A DNA stretch of 64,000 nt from Streptomyces sp. NBC_00461 (GTDB lineage: Bacteria; Actinomycetota; Actinomycetes; Streptomycetales; Streptomycetaceae), in the NCBI RefSeq assembly GCF_036013935.1, contig NZ_CP107902.1, forward strand, positions 3,567,001-3,631,000. The letters run 5' to 3'. Shown here piece after piece: positions 9,473-18,482 of this stretch. Position 1 is the stretch's first letter. Every line of letters begins with the position of its first letter. Position numbers and translations under genes: made by a program. A model generated the notes under the pieces. That model saw only the letters and a list, made by a program, of their open reading frames with translations, ran no database searches and had not been told where the DNA came from.

Positions 9473-11722
9473 ATGACCAGCACCACCACAGAGACACCGG
9501 CACCGATACGCACGGCAGCGGACGCCTCCGAGGTCGAGCTGCTCATCGGCGGGATGACCTGCGCCTCCTGCGCGGCGCGCGTCGAGAAGAAGCTCAACCG
9601 CATGGACGGCGTCACGGCCACGGTGAACTACGCGACGGAGAAGGCGAGGATCACCCACTCCGCGGACATCCAGGTCGCCGACCTGATCGCCACCGTGGTG
9701 AAGACGGGCTACACGGCCGAGGAGCCACCCCCGCCCCGGCCGGAGCCCGCCGAGCAGGACTCGCCGGAAGACCCCGAACTGACCTCCTACCGCCGCCGGT
9801 TCACCGTCTCCGCCCTGCTCGCGCTCCCCGTCGTACTGCTGTCGATGATCCCGGCCCTGCAGTTCGACGACTGGCAGTGGCTGGCGCTCACCCTCGCCGC
9901 GCCGGTCGTCGTGTGGGGCGGGCTGCCCTTCCACCGGGCGGCCCTGACGAACGCCCGGCACGGCGCGGCCACCATGGACACGCTGGTCTCGGTCGGCACG
10001 CTGGCCGCGTTCGGCTGGTCGCTGTGGGCACTGTTCCTCGGCGACGCGGGCACGCCCGGCATGCACGACGAGTTCAGGTTCACCGTCACCCGCACCGACG
10101 GCGCCTCCACGATCTATCTGGAGGTCGCCGCCGGTGTCGTCGCCTTCATCCTGCTGGGCCGCTATCTGGAGGCCCGCTCCAAGCGGCGTGCGGGAGCGGC
10201 TCTCAGGGCGCTGATGGAGCTGGGCGCCAAGGACGTGTCCGTACTCCGCGGGGGCCGTGAGATCCGTGTCCCCGTGTCCCGGCTGGCCGTCGGGGACCGC
10301 TTCGTCGTACGGCCCGGGGAGAAGATCGCGACCGACGGCACCGTCGTCGAGGGCGCGTCCGCCGTGGACGCCTCGATGCTGACCGGCGAGTCGGTGCCGG
10401 TGGACGTGGGCACGGGCGACGCCGTCACCGGGGCCACGGTCAACGCCGGGGGCCGGCTGGTCGTCGAGGCCACGCGCGTGGGCGCCGACACCCAGCTCGC
10501 GCGGATGGCGAAGCTGGTGGAGGACGCGCAGAACGGCAAGGCGGAGGTGCAGCGGCTCGCCGACCGCATCTCGGCGGTCTTCGTGCCCGTCGTCATGCTG
10601 ATCGCCCTCGCCACGTTCGGCGTGTGGCTCGGCGTCACGGGCGACACGGTCGCCGCGTTCACCGCGGCCGTCGCGGTCCTGATCATCGCCTGCCCGTGCG
10701 CGCTGGGCCTGGCCACGCCGACCGCGCTGATGGTCGGCACGGGGCGCGGCGCGCAGCTCGGCATCCTCATCAAGGGCCCGGAGGTCCTGGAGTCCACGCG
10801 CCGCGTCGACACCGTCGTACTCGACAAGACCGGAACGGTCACCACCGGCCGGATGACCCTTCACGAGGTGTACGTCGCCGTCGGCGCCGACGAGACGGAG
10901 GTGCTGCGGCTCGCGGGCGCCGTCGAGCGCGCCTCCGAGCATCCCGTCGCCCGCGCGCTCGCCCTGGGCGCCGAGGAGCGGGTCGGACGGCTCCCGGAGG
11001 TCGAGGCCTTCGAGAACGTGCCCGGGCGTGGCGTACGCGGGCGGGTGGAGGGCCGCGAGGTGGCCGTGGGGCGGCTCTTCGAGCGGCTGCCGGAGGAGTT
11101 GGCCCGCGCGAAGGACGAGGCCGAGAAGGGCGGTCGTACGGCCGTCGTGGTCGGCTGGGACGGAGTGGCACGCGGTGTCGTCACCGTTGCCGACGCGATC
11201 AAGCAGACCAGTGCGGAGGCAGTGCGCGAGCTGCGCGCGCTGGGGCTCACGCCGGTGCTGCTGACCGGGGACAACCGCGCGGTCGCCGAAGCCGTGGCAC
11301 ACGCCGTCGGCATCGAGCAGGTGATCGCGGAGGTCCTGCCCGAGGAGAAGGTCGAAGCCGTACGACGGCTGCAGCGCGAGGGCCGCAGCGTCGCCATGGT
11401 CGGCGACGGCGTCAACGACGCGGCCGCGCTGGCCACCGCCGATCTGGGGCTGGCGATGGGCACGGGGACCGACGCGGCGATCGAGGCGGGCGATCTGACG
11501 CTGGTGCGCGGGGATCTGCGGGTGGCAGCGGACGCGATCCGGCTGTCCCGCAGGACGCTGTCCACGATCAAGGGCAACCTCGTGTGGGCCTTCGGATACA
11601 ACGTGGCCGCGCTGCCGCTGGCCGCGGTCGGGCTGCTGAACCCGATGATCGCCGGGGCCGCGATGGCCTTCTCATCGGTGTTCGTGGTGACGAACAGCCT
11701 TCGGTTGCGGACGTTCCGCTGA
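9473..11722 (+). CDS. copA: Copper-translocating P1B-type ATPase
   Basis: This 749-residue membrane pump exports Cu(I). It has an N-terminal metal domain (GGMTCASC, Cys30 and Cys33), the membrane CPC motif of P1B-1 ATPases (Cys407-Pro-Cys409), the phosphorylated Asp451 in DKTGT, TGDN in the nucleotide domain and [10 protein letters not shown] from Gly644. Eight membrane segments are expected, and hydrophobic stretches fit. The C-terminus [23 protein letters not shown] is typical of copper rather than zinc pumps. It is co-transcribed with copZ and controlled by copper through the CsoR box. Confidence 0.95.
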   Translation: MTSTTTETPAPIRTAADASEVELLIGGMTCASCAARVEKKLNRMDGVTATVNYATEKARITHSADIQVADLIATVVKTGYTAEEPPPPRPEPAEQDSPEDPELTSYRRRFTVSALLALPVVLLSMIPALQFDDWQWLALTLAAPVVVWGGLPFHRAALTNARHGAATMDTLVSVGTLAAFGWSLWALFLGDAGTPGMHDEFRFTVTRTDGASTIYLEVAAGVVAFILLGRYLEARSKRRAGAALRALMELGAKDVSVLRGGREIRVPVSRLAVGDRFVVRPGEKIATDGTVVEGASAVDASMLTGESVPVDVGTGDAVTGATVNAGGRLVVEATRVGADTQLARMAKLVEDAQNGKAEVQRLADRISAVFVPVVMLIALATFGVWLGVTGDTVAAFTAAVAVLIIACPCALGLATPTALMVGTGRGAQLGILIKGPEVLESTRRVDTVVLDKTGTVTTGRMTLHEVYVAVGADETEVLRLAGAVERASEHPVARALALGAEERVGRLPEVEAFENVPGRGVRGRVEGREVAVGRLFERLPEELARAKDEAEKGGRTAVVVGWDGVARGVVTVADAIKQTSAEAVRELRALGLTPVLLTGDNRAVAEAVAHAVGIEQVIAEVLPEEKVEAVRRLQREGRSVAMVGDGVNDAAALATADLGLAMGTGTDAAIEAGDLTLVRGDLRVAADAIRLSRRTLSTIKGNLVWAFGYNVAALPLAAVGLLNPMIAGAAMAFSSVFVVTNSLRLRTFR

Positions 11723-11894
11723 TCTGCGGCGAAGTTACCGACGGTTAGGCGAAGTCGAGGTGAGAGCACCCCTGGAGTCCGGAGCCAGGCTCACATAAGC
11801 TCTTCACAAGGCTCGCGCATCATCCTTACGCTTGGGTCCCGATCGGCATATTCGGGCTCTTGCGCATCTAACGGACATATGCAAGAGACGCAGA

Positions 11895-12264
11895 TCACAC
11901 TGATGTGAACGTAACCATCGAAGGGGTTCGAAGGTCTAAGTTGACGATGTCAGGCAGCGTCTTGGGGGGCGTTTCCTGGCATCTGAGGATGTCTTGGGGG
12001 ACTTCCTCAGAGGTGTGTTGCCGGGGCACGTACACCGGAGAGCTTTGAGCGGCCCTCCCGAGCGTGCGTTGTCCCGGCAGACCGCACAACCATGAGTACG
12101 GCGAGTTTTGCTCATTCTGCTCAACGCTCGCCGTATTCGACAGCGATCAGGCGCTGTTCTCACAGACGCCCGGCCGGATCCCGTGGGGGGAATCCGCACC
12201 GGGACATGGGAAGGCGCCCTGGACGTCGGCCCGTGGGGGGACCGCCGCCAGGGCGCCTTTCTTC
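11895..12264 (+). ncRNA. Candidate structured non-coding RNA between copA and citA
   Basis: The 727-base gap after copA has no convincing protein gene but is rich in ordered hairpins read on the plus strand. TGTCAGG (11948-11954) pairs with CCTGGCA (11975-11981); TCTGAGG (11982-11988) pairs with CCTCAGA (12005-12011). Both present the same apical 10-mer GTCTTGGGGG (11959 and 11991, 32 bases apart). A third stem, TACGGCGAG/CTCGCCGTA (12097-12135), encloses the repeat TGCTCA-TTC-TGCTCA. A strong terminator follows at 12211-12264. A 5' end near 11880-11940 is a guess. It could instead be the copA 3' UTR. Confidence 0.4.
12211..12264 (+). terminator. Rho-independent-like terminator, 12-bp stem
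   Basis: AAGGCGCCCTGG (12211-12222) is the exact complement of CCAGGGCGCCTT (12248-12259), followed by a T-rich run (TTTCTTCTTTCCC) on the plus strand only. It ends a plus-strand transcript, either copA read-through or an independent RNA. The remaining 12265-12449 contains nothing recognisable. Confidence 0.75.
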
Positions 12265-12449
12265 TTTCCCGGACCACCTGTTACCGGACCACCTGAGGGG
12301 CGCGGGGAACTGCGCACCCGGCCACGACGTGCCCGCACCCGCCCGGAACGGGAATCACCCCCCCCGACATGCGCAAAGCCCCTCCGCCCATGGGACGGAA
12401 GGGCTCTGAACTCACGGGCACCAGTGAACCGGCACCCCCACCGGAGGAA

Positions 12450-13739
12450 TCAGCGCTCCTCGACCGGCACGAAGTCGCGCTCGACGACACCCGTGTAGAT
12501 CTGGCGCGGGCGGCCGATGCGGGAGCCGGGCTCCTTGATCATTTCGTGCCACTGGGCGATCCAGCCCGGGAGGCGGCCGAGGGCGAACAGGACCGTGAAC
12601 ATCTCGGTCGGGAAGCCCATGGCGCGGTAGATCAGGCCGGTGTAGAAGTCGACGTTCGGGTAGAGGCTGCGCGAGACGAAGTAGTCGTCCGAGAGCGCGT
12701 GCTCCTCCAGCTTCAGCGCGATGTCCAGCAGCTCGTCGGACTTGCCGAGCGCCGAGAGGACGTCGTGCGCCGCAGCCTTGATGATCTTCGCGCGCGGGTC
12801 GAAGTTCTTGTAGACCCGGTGGCCGAAGCCCATCAGCCGGACGCCGTCCTCCTTGTTCTTCACCTTGCGGATGAAGGAGTCGACGTCACCACCGGAGGAC
12901 TGGATGCCCTCCAGCATCTCCAGCACGGACTGGTTGGCGCCGCCGTGCAGCGGGCCCCACAGGGCGTTGATGCCGGCCGAGATCGACGCGAACATGTTCG
13001 CCTGCGAGGAGCCGACGAGACGGACCGTGGACGTCGAACAGTTCTGCTCGTGGTCCGCGTGCAGGATCAGCAGCTTGTCGAGGGCGGCGACCACGACCGG
13101 GTCGAGGTCGTACTCCTGCGCCGGGACCGAGAAGGTCATGCGCAGGAAGTTCTCGACGTAACCGAGGTCGTTGCGCGGGTAGACGAAGGGGTGGCCGATC
13201 GACTTCTTGTACGCGTACGCCGCGATCGTCGGAAGCTTGGCGAGCAGGCGGATCGTCGAGAGGTTGCGCTGCTTCTCGTCGAAGGGGTTGTGGCTGTCCT
13301 GGTAGAACGTGGACAGCGCCGAAACGACCGACGACAGCATGGCCATCGGGTGGGCGTCGCGCGGGAAGCCCTTGTAGAAGTTCTTGACGTCCTCGTGCAG
13401 CAGGGTGTGCTGCGTGATGTCGTTCTTGAACACGGAGAGCTCGTCGACGCTCGGAAGCTCGCCGTTGATCAGCAGGTAGGCGACCTCCAGGAAGGTGGAG
13501 CGCTCCGCCAGCTGCTCGATGGGGTAGCCGCGGTACCGGAGGATGCCCGCCTCGCCGTCGAGGTAGGTGACGGCGGATTTATAGGCGGCGGTGTTGCCGT
13601 AACCGCTGTCCAGCGTCACCAGACCGGTCTGGGCGCGGAGCTTCCCGATGTCGAAGCCCTTGTCGCCGACGGTGCTGTTGATCACCGGGTAGGTGTACTC
13701 GCCGTCGCCGTACCGCAGTACTACAGAGTTGTCGCTCAC
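12450..13739 (-). CDS. citA: Citrate synthase (type II)
   Basis: This 429-residue TCA-cycle enzyme condenses acetyl-CoA and oxaloacetate. It has the family segments LRYRGYPIEQLAE, LHADHEQNCSTSTVRLVGSSQ (catalytic His), GPLHGGANQSVLEML, GFGHRVYKNFDPRA and the C-terminal RPRQIYTG. Length and sequence fit the hexameric type II enzyme. I chose GTG at 13739 (VSDNSVVLRYGDGEY) because GAGGGA lies five bases upstream; an in-frame GTG at 13751 is inside that ribosome site. The 303-base upstream gap (13740-14042) must hold its promoter. Confidence 0.96.
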   Translation of the reverse strand: MSDNSVVLRYGDGEYTYPVINSTVGDKGFDIGKLRAQTGLVTLDSGYGNTAAYKSAVTYLDGEAGILRYRGYPIEQLAERSTFLEVAYLLINGELPSVDELSVFKNDITQHTLLHEDVKNFYKGFPRDAHPMAMLSSVVSALSTFYQDSHNPFDEKQRNLSTIRLLAKLPTIAAYAYKKSIGHPFVYPRNDLGYVENFLRMTFSVPAQEYDLDPVVVAALDKLLILHADHEQNCSTSTVRLVGSSQANMFASISAGINALWGPLHGGANQSVLEMLEGIQSSGGDVDSFIRKVKNKEDGVRLMGFGHRVYKNFDPRAKIIKAAAHDVLSALGKSDELLDIALKLEEHALSDDYFVSRSLYPNVDFYTGLIYRAMGFPTEMFTVLFALGRLPGWIAQWHEMIKEPGSRIGRPRQIYTGVVERDFVPVEER

Positions 13740-14042
13740 GTCTTCCCTCACCGACGTAGTGCCTCATCTTCGAGGTTGCCCTGACTGTCTCTACCATCCC
13801 CCAATTGGCTCAGGAGAGTGCACTCGGGGTCGACCATCGGGCCTATTGACGGCACTGAGTGCCGCCAACTTGCACATCCTGCCCCCTTGATTCCCCATCC
13901 GGAAGTGCTCTGTGACCTTCGCGACTCATTTGATCGATCATTTTTTGTGATGCCTGTCTCGAAGAGGCCCCACGGGGGGTGGCGAGGGCCCTCACGGCGG
14001 TCCGAGAGCCTCACAGACGTCCCAGAAGCCCTCACAGGGGTC
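13740..14042. other. Intergenic region upstream of citA
   Basis: This region lies between the citA start and the recD2-like stop, and no protein gene is supported. It contains a short AT-rich patch (about 13928-13948) and near its distal end repeated CTCACAG(G/A)(G/C)GT units (about 14009-14050) shared with the helicase 3' end. The citA promoter should lie here, but I could not assign -10/-35 boxes with confidence. Confidence 0.4.
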
Positions 14043-16301
14043 TCACAGGGGTCTGGGTGAGAGCCGGAAGTCGAGTGCCGTGCAGCGCCGTCCCGCCGAC
14101 ACTGTGCGCACCGCCTGGCCAATCGCCTTGCGTGAACCGACCAGGACGACCAGCTTCTTGGCCCGGGTGACCGCCGTGTAGAGCAGGTTGCGCTGAAGCA
14201 TCATCCAGGCGCTGGTGGTGACCGGGATCACCACGGCCGGATATTCACTCCCCTGCGAGCGGTGGATGGTCACCGCGTACGCGTGAGCCAGTTCGTCCAG
14301 CTCGTCGAATTCGTACACAACCTCCTCGTCCTCGTCGGTCAGCACCGTCAGGCGCTGGTCAACCGAGTCGAGCGAGGTGACGACGCCGACGGTGCCGTTG
14401 AAGACGCCGTTCTTGCCCTTCTCGTAATTGTTGCGAATCTGGGTGACCTTGTCGCCGACGCGGAAGACCCGGCCGCCGAACCGCTTCTCGGGCACATCGG
14501 GGCGGCCGGGGGTGATGGCCTGCTGGAGCAGGCCGTTGAGGTTGCCGGCGCCGGCCGGGCCGCGGTGCATGGGCGCGAGAACCTGGACGTCCCGGCGCGG
14601 ATCGAGGCCGAACTTGGCCGGAATCCGACGGGCCGCCACGTCCACGGTGAGCCGCCCGGCCTCCTCCGTGTCGTCCTCGACGAAGAGGAAGAAGTCCTTC
14701 ATGCCGTCGGTGACCGGCTGGTGCCCGGAGTTGATCCGGTGCGCGTTGGTGACCACGCCGGACTGCTGGGCCTGCCGGAACACGCGCGTCAGGCGCACGG
14801 CGGGGATCGGGCCGCCGTCCGCGAGGAGGTCCCTGAGCACTTCCCCCGCGCCGACGCTGGGCAGCTGGTCGACGTCGCCGACGAAGAGCAGGTGAGCGCC
14901 CGGCGGGACCGCCTTGACCAGCTTGTTGGCGAGCAGCAGGTCCAGCATGGAGGCCTCGTCGACCACCACCAGGTCGGCCTCCAGCGGGCGGTCCTTGTCG
15001 TAGGCCGCGTCGCCGCCGGGCTTCAGCTCCAGCAGGCGGTGGACGGTGGAGGCCTCGGCGCCGGTGAGTTCGGCCAGGCGCTTGGCCGCGCGGCCGGTGG
15101 GGGCGGCCAGTACCACCCGGGCCTTCTTCGCCCGCGCCAGCTCCACGATCGAGCGGACCGTGAAGGACTTGCCGCAGCCGGGGCCGCCGGTCAGCACGGC
15201 GACCTTCTTGGTCAACGCGAGCTTGACCGCGGCCTCCTGCTCGGCCGCGAGGTCCGCGCCCGTACGCCCCTTCAGCCAGGTGAGCGCCTTGTCCCAGGCC
15301 ACGTCATGGAAGCCGGGCATCCGGTCCTCGTCCGTGCGCAGAAGGCGCAACAGCTGGGCGCAGAGGGACAGTTCGGCACGGTGGAAGGGCACGAGGTAGA
15401 CGGCGGTGACGGGTGGGCCGCCGTCCGGGCCGGGCACCTTCTCCCGTACGACACCGGGGTCCTCGCCCTCCTCGGGCGGCTCGGCGAGCTCGGCGAGGCA
15501 CTCGATGACGAGCCCGGTGTCGACCTGCAGCAGCTTCACCGCGTCCGCGATCAACCGCTCCTCGGGGAGATAGCAGTTGCCCTGGTCGGTGGCCTGCGAC
15601 AGCGCGTACTGCAGGCCTGCCTTCACGCGCTCCGGGCTGTCGTGCGGGATGCCGACGGACTGGGCGATCTTGTCGGCGGTGAGGAAGCCGATGCCCCAGA
15701 CGTCGGACGCGAGGCGGTACGGCTGATTCTTGACGACCGAGATCGAGGCGTCGCCGTACTTCTTGTAGATGCGCACCGCGATGGAGGTGGACACCTCGAC
15801 GGTCTGGAGGAAGAGCATGACCTCCTTGATCGCCTTCTGCTCCTCCCAGGCATCGGCGATCTTCTTGGTGCGCTTGGGGCCGAGCCCGGGCACCTCGATG
15901 AGCCGCTTGGGCTCCTCCTCGATGATCTGCAGGGTGTCCAGACCGAAGTGCTGGGTGATGCGGTCGGCGAAGACGGGGCCGATGCCCTTGACCAGCCCCG
16001 AGCCGAGGTAGCGGCGAATGCCCTGGACGGTGGCCGGCAGCATGGTCGTGTAGTTCTCCACCGTGAACTGCTTGCCGTACTGCGGGTGGGACCCCCAGCG
16101 TCCCTCCATCCGCAGGGCCTCGCCGACCTGGGCGCCGAGCAGCGCGCCTACGACCGTGAGGAGGTCGCCGCCACCTCTGCCGGTGTCGACCCGGGCAACC
16201 GTGTAGCCGTTGTCCTCGTTGGCGTACGTGATGCGCTCCAGCACGCCTTCGAGCACGGCGAGCTGCCGTTCACCCGTGGGGTTCCCCGCCTGTTGAGCCA
16301 T
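14043..16301 (-). CDS. recD2: ATP-dependent RecD2-like DNA helicase
   Basis: This 752-residue SF1B 5'-3' helicase is of the RecD2 group found in bacteria where it acts apart from RecBC. The N-terminal extension includes an OB-like part and helix-hairpin-helix segments (LIEVPGLGPKRTKKIADAW around residue 130-150). The motor has Walker A TGGPGCGKSFT, motif II VVDEASMLDLLL, LFVGDVDQLPSVGAG, LTRVFRQAQ and the C-terminal UvrD-like HRSQGSEYPAVVIPV. ATG at 16301 (MAQQAGNP) has only a weak ribosome site. A role in DNA repair or replication restart is inferred from the family. Confidence 0.9.
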   Translation of the reverse strand: MAQQAGNPTGERQLAVLEGVLERITYANEDNGYTVARVDTGRGGGDLLTVVGALLGAQVGEALRMEGRWGSHPQYGKQFTVENYTTMLPATVQGIRRYLGSGLVKGIGPVFADRITQHFGLDTLQIIEEEPKRLIEVPGLGPKRTKKIADAWEEQKAIKEVMLFLQTVEVSTSIAVRIYKKYGDASISVVKNQPYRLASDVWGIGFLTADKIAQSVGIPHDSPERVKAGLQYALSQATDQGNCYLPEERLIADAVKLLQVDTGLVIECLAELAEPPEEGEDPGVVREKVPGPDGGPPVTAVYLVPFHRAELSLCAQLLRLLRTDEDRMPGFHDVAWDKALTWLKGRTGADLAAEQEAAVKLALTKKVAVLTGGPGCGKSFTVRSIVELARAKKARVVLAAPTGRAAKRLAELTGAEASTVHRLLELKPGGDAAYDKDRPLEADLVVVDEASMLDLLLANKLVKAVPPGAHLLFVGDVDQLPSVGAGEVLRDLLADGGPIPAVRLTRVFRQAQQSGVVTNAHRINSGHQPVTDGMKDFFLFVEDDTEEAGRLTVDVAARRIPAKFGLDPRRDVQVLAPMHRGPAGAGNLNGLLQQAITPGRPDVPEKRFGGRVFRVGDKVTQIRNNYEKGKNGVFNGTVGVVTSLDSVDQRLTVLTDEDEEVVYEFDELDELAHAYAVTIHRSQGSEYPAVVIPVTTSAWMMLQRNLLYTAVTRAKKLVVLVGSRKAIGQAVRTVSAGRRCTALDFRLSPRPL

Positions 16302-16330
16302 GATCCGACGGTACCGGTGACGACTGACAG

Positions 16331-16525
16331 TCAGCGCAGACGAGCGGTTTTCAGGGCTTCGAGGAACGTGGTGAAGGTGGGGGTGGGGAAGGTGAGGGTG
16401 GCTCGGGTGGGGGTTTTCGAGTCACGGACGGCAACGTGGGTGGGAGTGGTCGCCATCTCCACACAGTCGTCACCGTCGCCCCCGGCCGAATAGGACGACT
16501 TTCGCCAGTTGTCGTGGAGAGCCAT
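16331..16525 (-). CDS. DUF397 domain protein
   Basis: This 64-residue protein has the DUF397 pattern: WRKSSYSAGGDGDDCVEMA near the N-terminus and VAVRDSKTP in the centre. In Streptomyces, DUF397 proteins are encoded beside XRE/DUF5753 regulators (WhiJ/BldB-associated systems) and appear to modulate them. ATG at 16525 was chosen because GTGAGG precedes it; an alternative GTG at 16537 overlaps the stop of the upstream regulator remnant (GTGA). Since that partner regulator has lost its N-terminus, this gene may be an orphan without a functional partner. Confidence 0.85.
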   Translation of the reverse strand: MALHDNWRKSSYSAGGDGDDCVEMATTPTHVAVRDSKTPTRATLTFPTPTFTTFLEALKTARLR

Positions 16526-16533
16526 GGGTTGCC

Positions 16534-16850
16534 TCACAGTTCTTTCGCCAGCCTCTGGATGAACTCACGCGACCGATCCGGGTCGAGAGCCCTGGCTCTC
16601 ACTTCCTGGAAACGGGCTCGATACGTTCTCAGTTGTTCTTCAGCGTCCGCATAGAACGCACCGGTGGGTACGTCGCGGATCACTGTGTCCAGTTTGGTCA
16701 CTCCGCCGCCCACGTAGGCCATTGTGCTGCTGCCCCAAGGGAAGCCCTCCAGGTCGAAGGGGACGACACGCACAGTGATGTGATCCGGTTCAGAAAGTTC
16801 CAGGATGCGGGTGAGCTGGGCTCGTGCCATGGCCCGGTTGCCGACCCTGC
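16534..16850 (-). pseudogene. XRE-family regulator remnant: DUF5753 domain only
   Basis: The protein read here ends like a complete DUF5753 domain: RVGNRAMARAQLTRILELSE, then ITVRVVPFDLEGFPWGSSTM, and EFIQRLAKEL at the C-terminus. The helix-turn-helix part that should lie upstream (roughly the first 170 residues) is missing. Instead the reading frame continues antisense through a plus-strand ATPase fragment. Intact members are about 280 residues. The remnant is therefore a 5'-truncated pseudogene whose break lies near 16835-16850. It could still be translated from ATG at 16830, but would not bind DNA. Confidence 0.75.
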
Positions 16851-17125
16851 TCGCCACCGAGCTGGTCGCCAACGCCGTGCGGCACACCAAGGGGCCGGCC
16901 GCCCTGCGGTTGCGCTGGGCGCCGCCGGGCACGTTGCGGATCGGGGCGTGGGACGCGGACCCCGAACCGCCCGAGCCACCCGTGGCGTTGGCGCGGCTCG
17001 CCGAGGCGGAGCAAGGGCGGGGACTGGCGCTGGTGCGGGCCTGTTCCGACGTGTGGGGCTGGCATCCGCTGTCGAGACACGGCAACCGGGGAAAGTACGT
17101 GTGGTGCGAACTTGCGGCGGCGTAG
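16835..17125 (+). pseudogene. Serine-kinase/anti-sigma-like ATPase remnant
   Basis: The plus-strand frame encodes the C-terminal part of a HATPase_c_3 protein: LLATELVANAVRHTKGP is the N-box region and GRGLALVRACSDVWGWHP the G-box region, ending GNRGKYVWCELAAA. About the first 40-50 residues expected of this family are absent, and the frame runs directly into the DUF5753 remnant of the opposite strand. In Streptomyces these ATPase genes are often divergent from the XRE-DUF397 pair, so a deletion appears to have removed the facing 5' ends of both genes. Activity is doubtful. Confidence 0.7.
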
Positions 17126-17157
17126 CTCGTTGATCAGCGCGATGGAAAGGAGAGCTG

Positions 17158-18078
17158 ATGGTCGGCTCGTCGCATGAGGCCTTGCACCGGATCTTCCAGA
17201 AGGATCCGACACTGCTGACGAAGGCGTTACAGAAGGTGCTGCACGTGCCCTTCCCCGAGACCCGCGAGATCGCCGCGCTCAACGTGGACCTCACCGAGAT
17301 CGAACCGGTCGAGCGCCGCGTAGACACCCTGCTGCGGGCGGAGACGGACGAGGGCACGTACCTGCTGGTGGTGGAGTCACAGGGGAAGGTGGACGAGCGC
17401 AAGCGGGGCAGTTGGCCGTACTACCTCTCCTACCTGTACGAGAAGTACCGCTGCGAGCCCGTCCTCATCGTCATCACCCAGAGCAGTACGACGGCCAAGT
17501 GGGCGTCCCGGCCGATCCGGTTCGGCTTCCGGGACTGGCACTCGTTGACGGTACGGCCCCTGGTGCTCGGTCCGGACAACGTGCCGGTGATCACGGACGA
17601 GCGGCAGGCCGAGAAGGACGTCCCCCTTGCGGTGCTCTCGGCCATGACACACGGCCGTGGACCGCAGGCTCCGGCCATACTGGAATCCCTGGCCGCCGCC
17701 CTGCGGACCATCGATCCGGAGAGCGCCGCAGTCTTCGTGCAGTTCGTCGACTCCTGCCTGGCCGACCCCCAGGCAAAGCAGATGTGGAGGGACCTGATGA
17801 CGGCAATCCAGTACTTCTGGCGACACCCGCTCGCTGAACAGGTACGCGAGGAAGGACGGGAACAGGGCCTGGAACAGGGCCGGGCCGAGGGTCGAGAAGA
17901 GGGCCGGGCCGAGGCCAAGGCCGAGATGGTTCTCCACATCCTGGGATGGCGTGAGCTTCCCGTGCCCGATGCCGTGCGCGAACGTATCCAGTCCTGCACG
18001 GATCTGAACCAACTGGAGACCTGGGCGCAGCGGGCCATCCACGTCAAGGATCCGACGGAGCTGTTCGCCACGGAATGA
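17158..18078 (+). CDS. Rpn/YhgA-like PD-(D/E)XK nuclease family protein
   Basis: This 306-residue protein resembles the recombination-promoting nuclease (Rpn) and transposase-like DUF4351/YhgA group. The probable nuclease core has Asp in RRVDTLLRAE and the ESQGK motif (Glu-x-Gln-x-Lys form of PD-(D/E)XK) in YLLVVESQGKVDERKRGSW. The C-terminal half has the typical charged repeats (EEGREQG, AEGREEG, AEAKAE) and ends DLNQLETWAQRAI. ATG at 17158 follows GAAAGGAGAGCTG. Its 3' end is duplicated downstream (18087-18382). The cellular role is unknown; members are numerous in Streptomyces and often decayed. Confidence 0.8.
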   Translation: MVGSSHEALHRIFQKDPTLLTKALQKVLHVPFPETREIAALNVDLTEIEPVERRVDTLLRAETDEGTYLLVVESQGKVDERKRGSWPYYLSYLYEKYRCEPVLIVITQSSTTAKWASRPIRFGFRDWHSLTVRPLVLGPDNVPVITDERQAEKDVPLAVLSAMTHGRGPQAPAILESLAAALRTIDPESAAVFVQFVDSCLADPQAKQMWRDLMTAIQYFWRHPLAEQVREEGREQGLEQGRAEGREEGRAEAKAEMVLHILGWRELPVPDAVRERIQSCTDLNQLETWAQRAIHVKDPTELFATE

Positions 18079-18086
18079 GCAGGTCT

Positions 18087-18382
18087 GTCGACTCCTGCCT
18101 GGCCGACCCCCAGGCAAGCAGATGTGGAGGGACCTGATGACGGCAATCCAGTACTTCTGGCGACACCCGCTCGCGGAACAGGTACGCGAGGAAGGACGGG
18201 AACAGGGTCGGGCCGAGGCCAAGGCCGAGATGGTTCTCCACATCCTGGAGTGGCGCGAGCTTCCCGTGCCCGATGCCGTGCGCGAGCGTATCCAGTCCTG
18301 CACTGATCTGAATCAGCTGGAGGCCTGGGCGCAGCGGGCCATGCACGTCAAGGAACCGGCGGAGCTGTTCACCACGGAGTGA
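18087..18382 (+). pseudogene. Duplicated 3' fragment of the Rpn-like gene
   Basis: From 18087 the sequence repeats the Rpn-like gene from 17746 to its stop with high identity. The copy has lost one base where the parent reads CAGGCAAAGCAG (copy CAGGCAAGCAG), and lacks part of the charged repeat between EEGREQG and AEAKAE. An 86-codon frame from 18122 (MWRDLMTAIQYFW) remains open and lacks the nuclease core. I regard it as a tandem-duplication remnant; a small stable C-terminal peptide is possible but unproven. Confidence 0.8.
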
Positions 18383-18482
18383 GCGGGGCCGGGGGTAAAA
18401 CCGCAGGAGAGCAGCGCGGTGCCGTAAGCGCCAGATCCGGCCCCCCTTCCGCTTTCCGTGAGGCCCGGGATACCTCTGGAGC

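Noticed and set aside
12064..12498. Several short plus-strand ORFs (62-144 codons) within the structured intergenic region
   Set aside because: They run through hairpins and the terminator and continue into citA antisense; composition is not protein-like.
14262..16493. 743-codon plus-strand frame opposite the RecD2-like helicase
   Set aside because: Antisense to a gene with complete helicase motifs; composition is that of a shadow.
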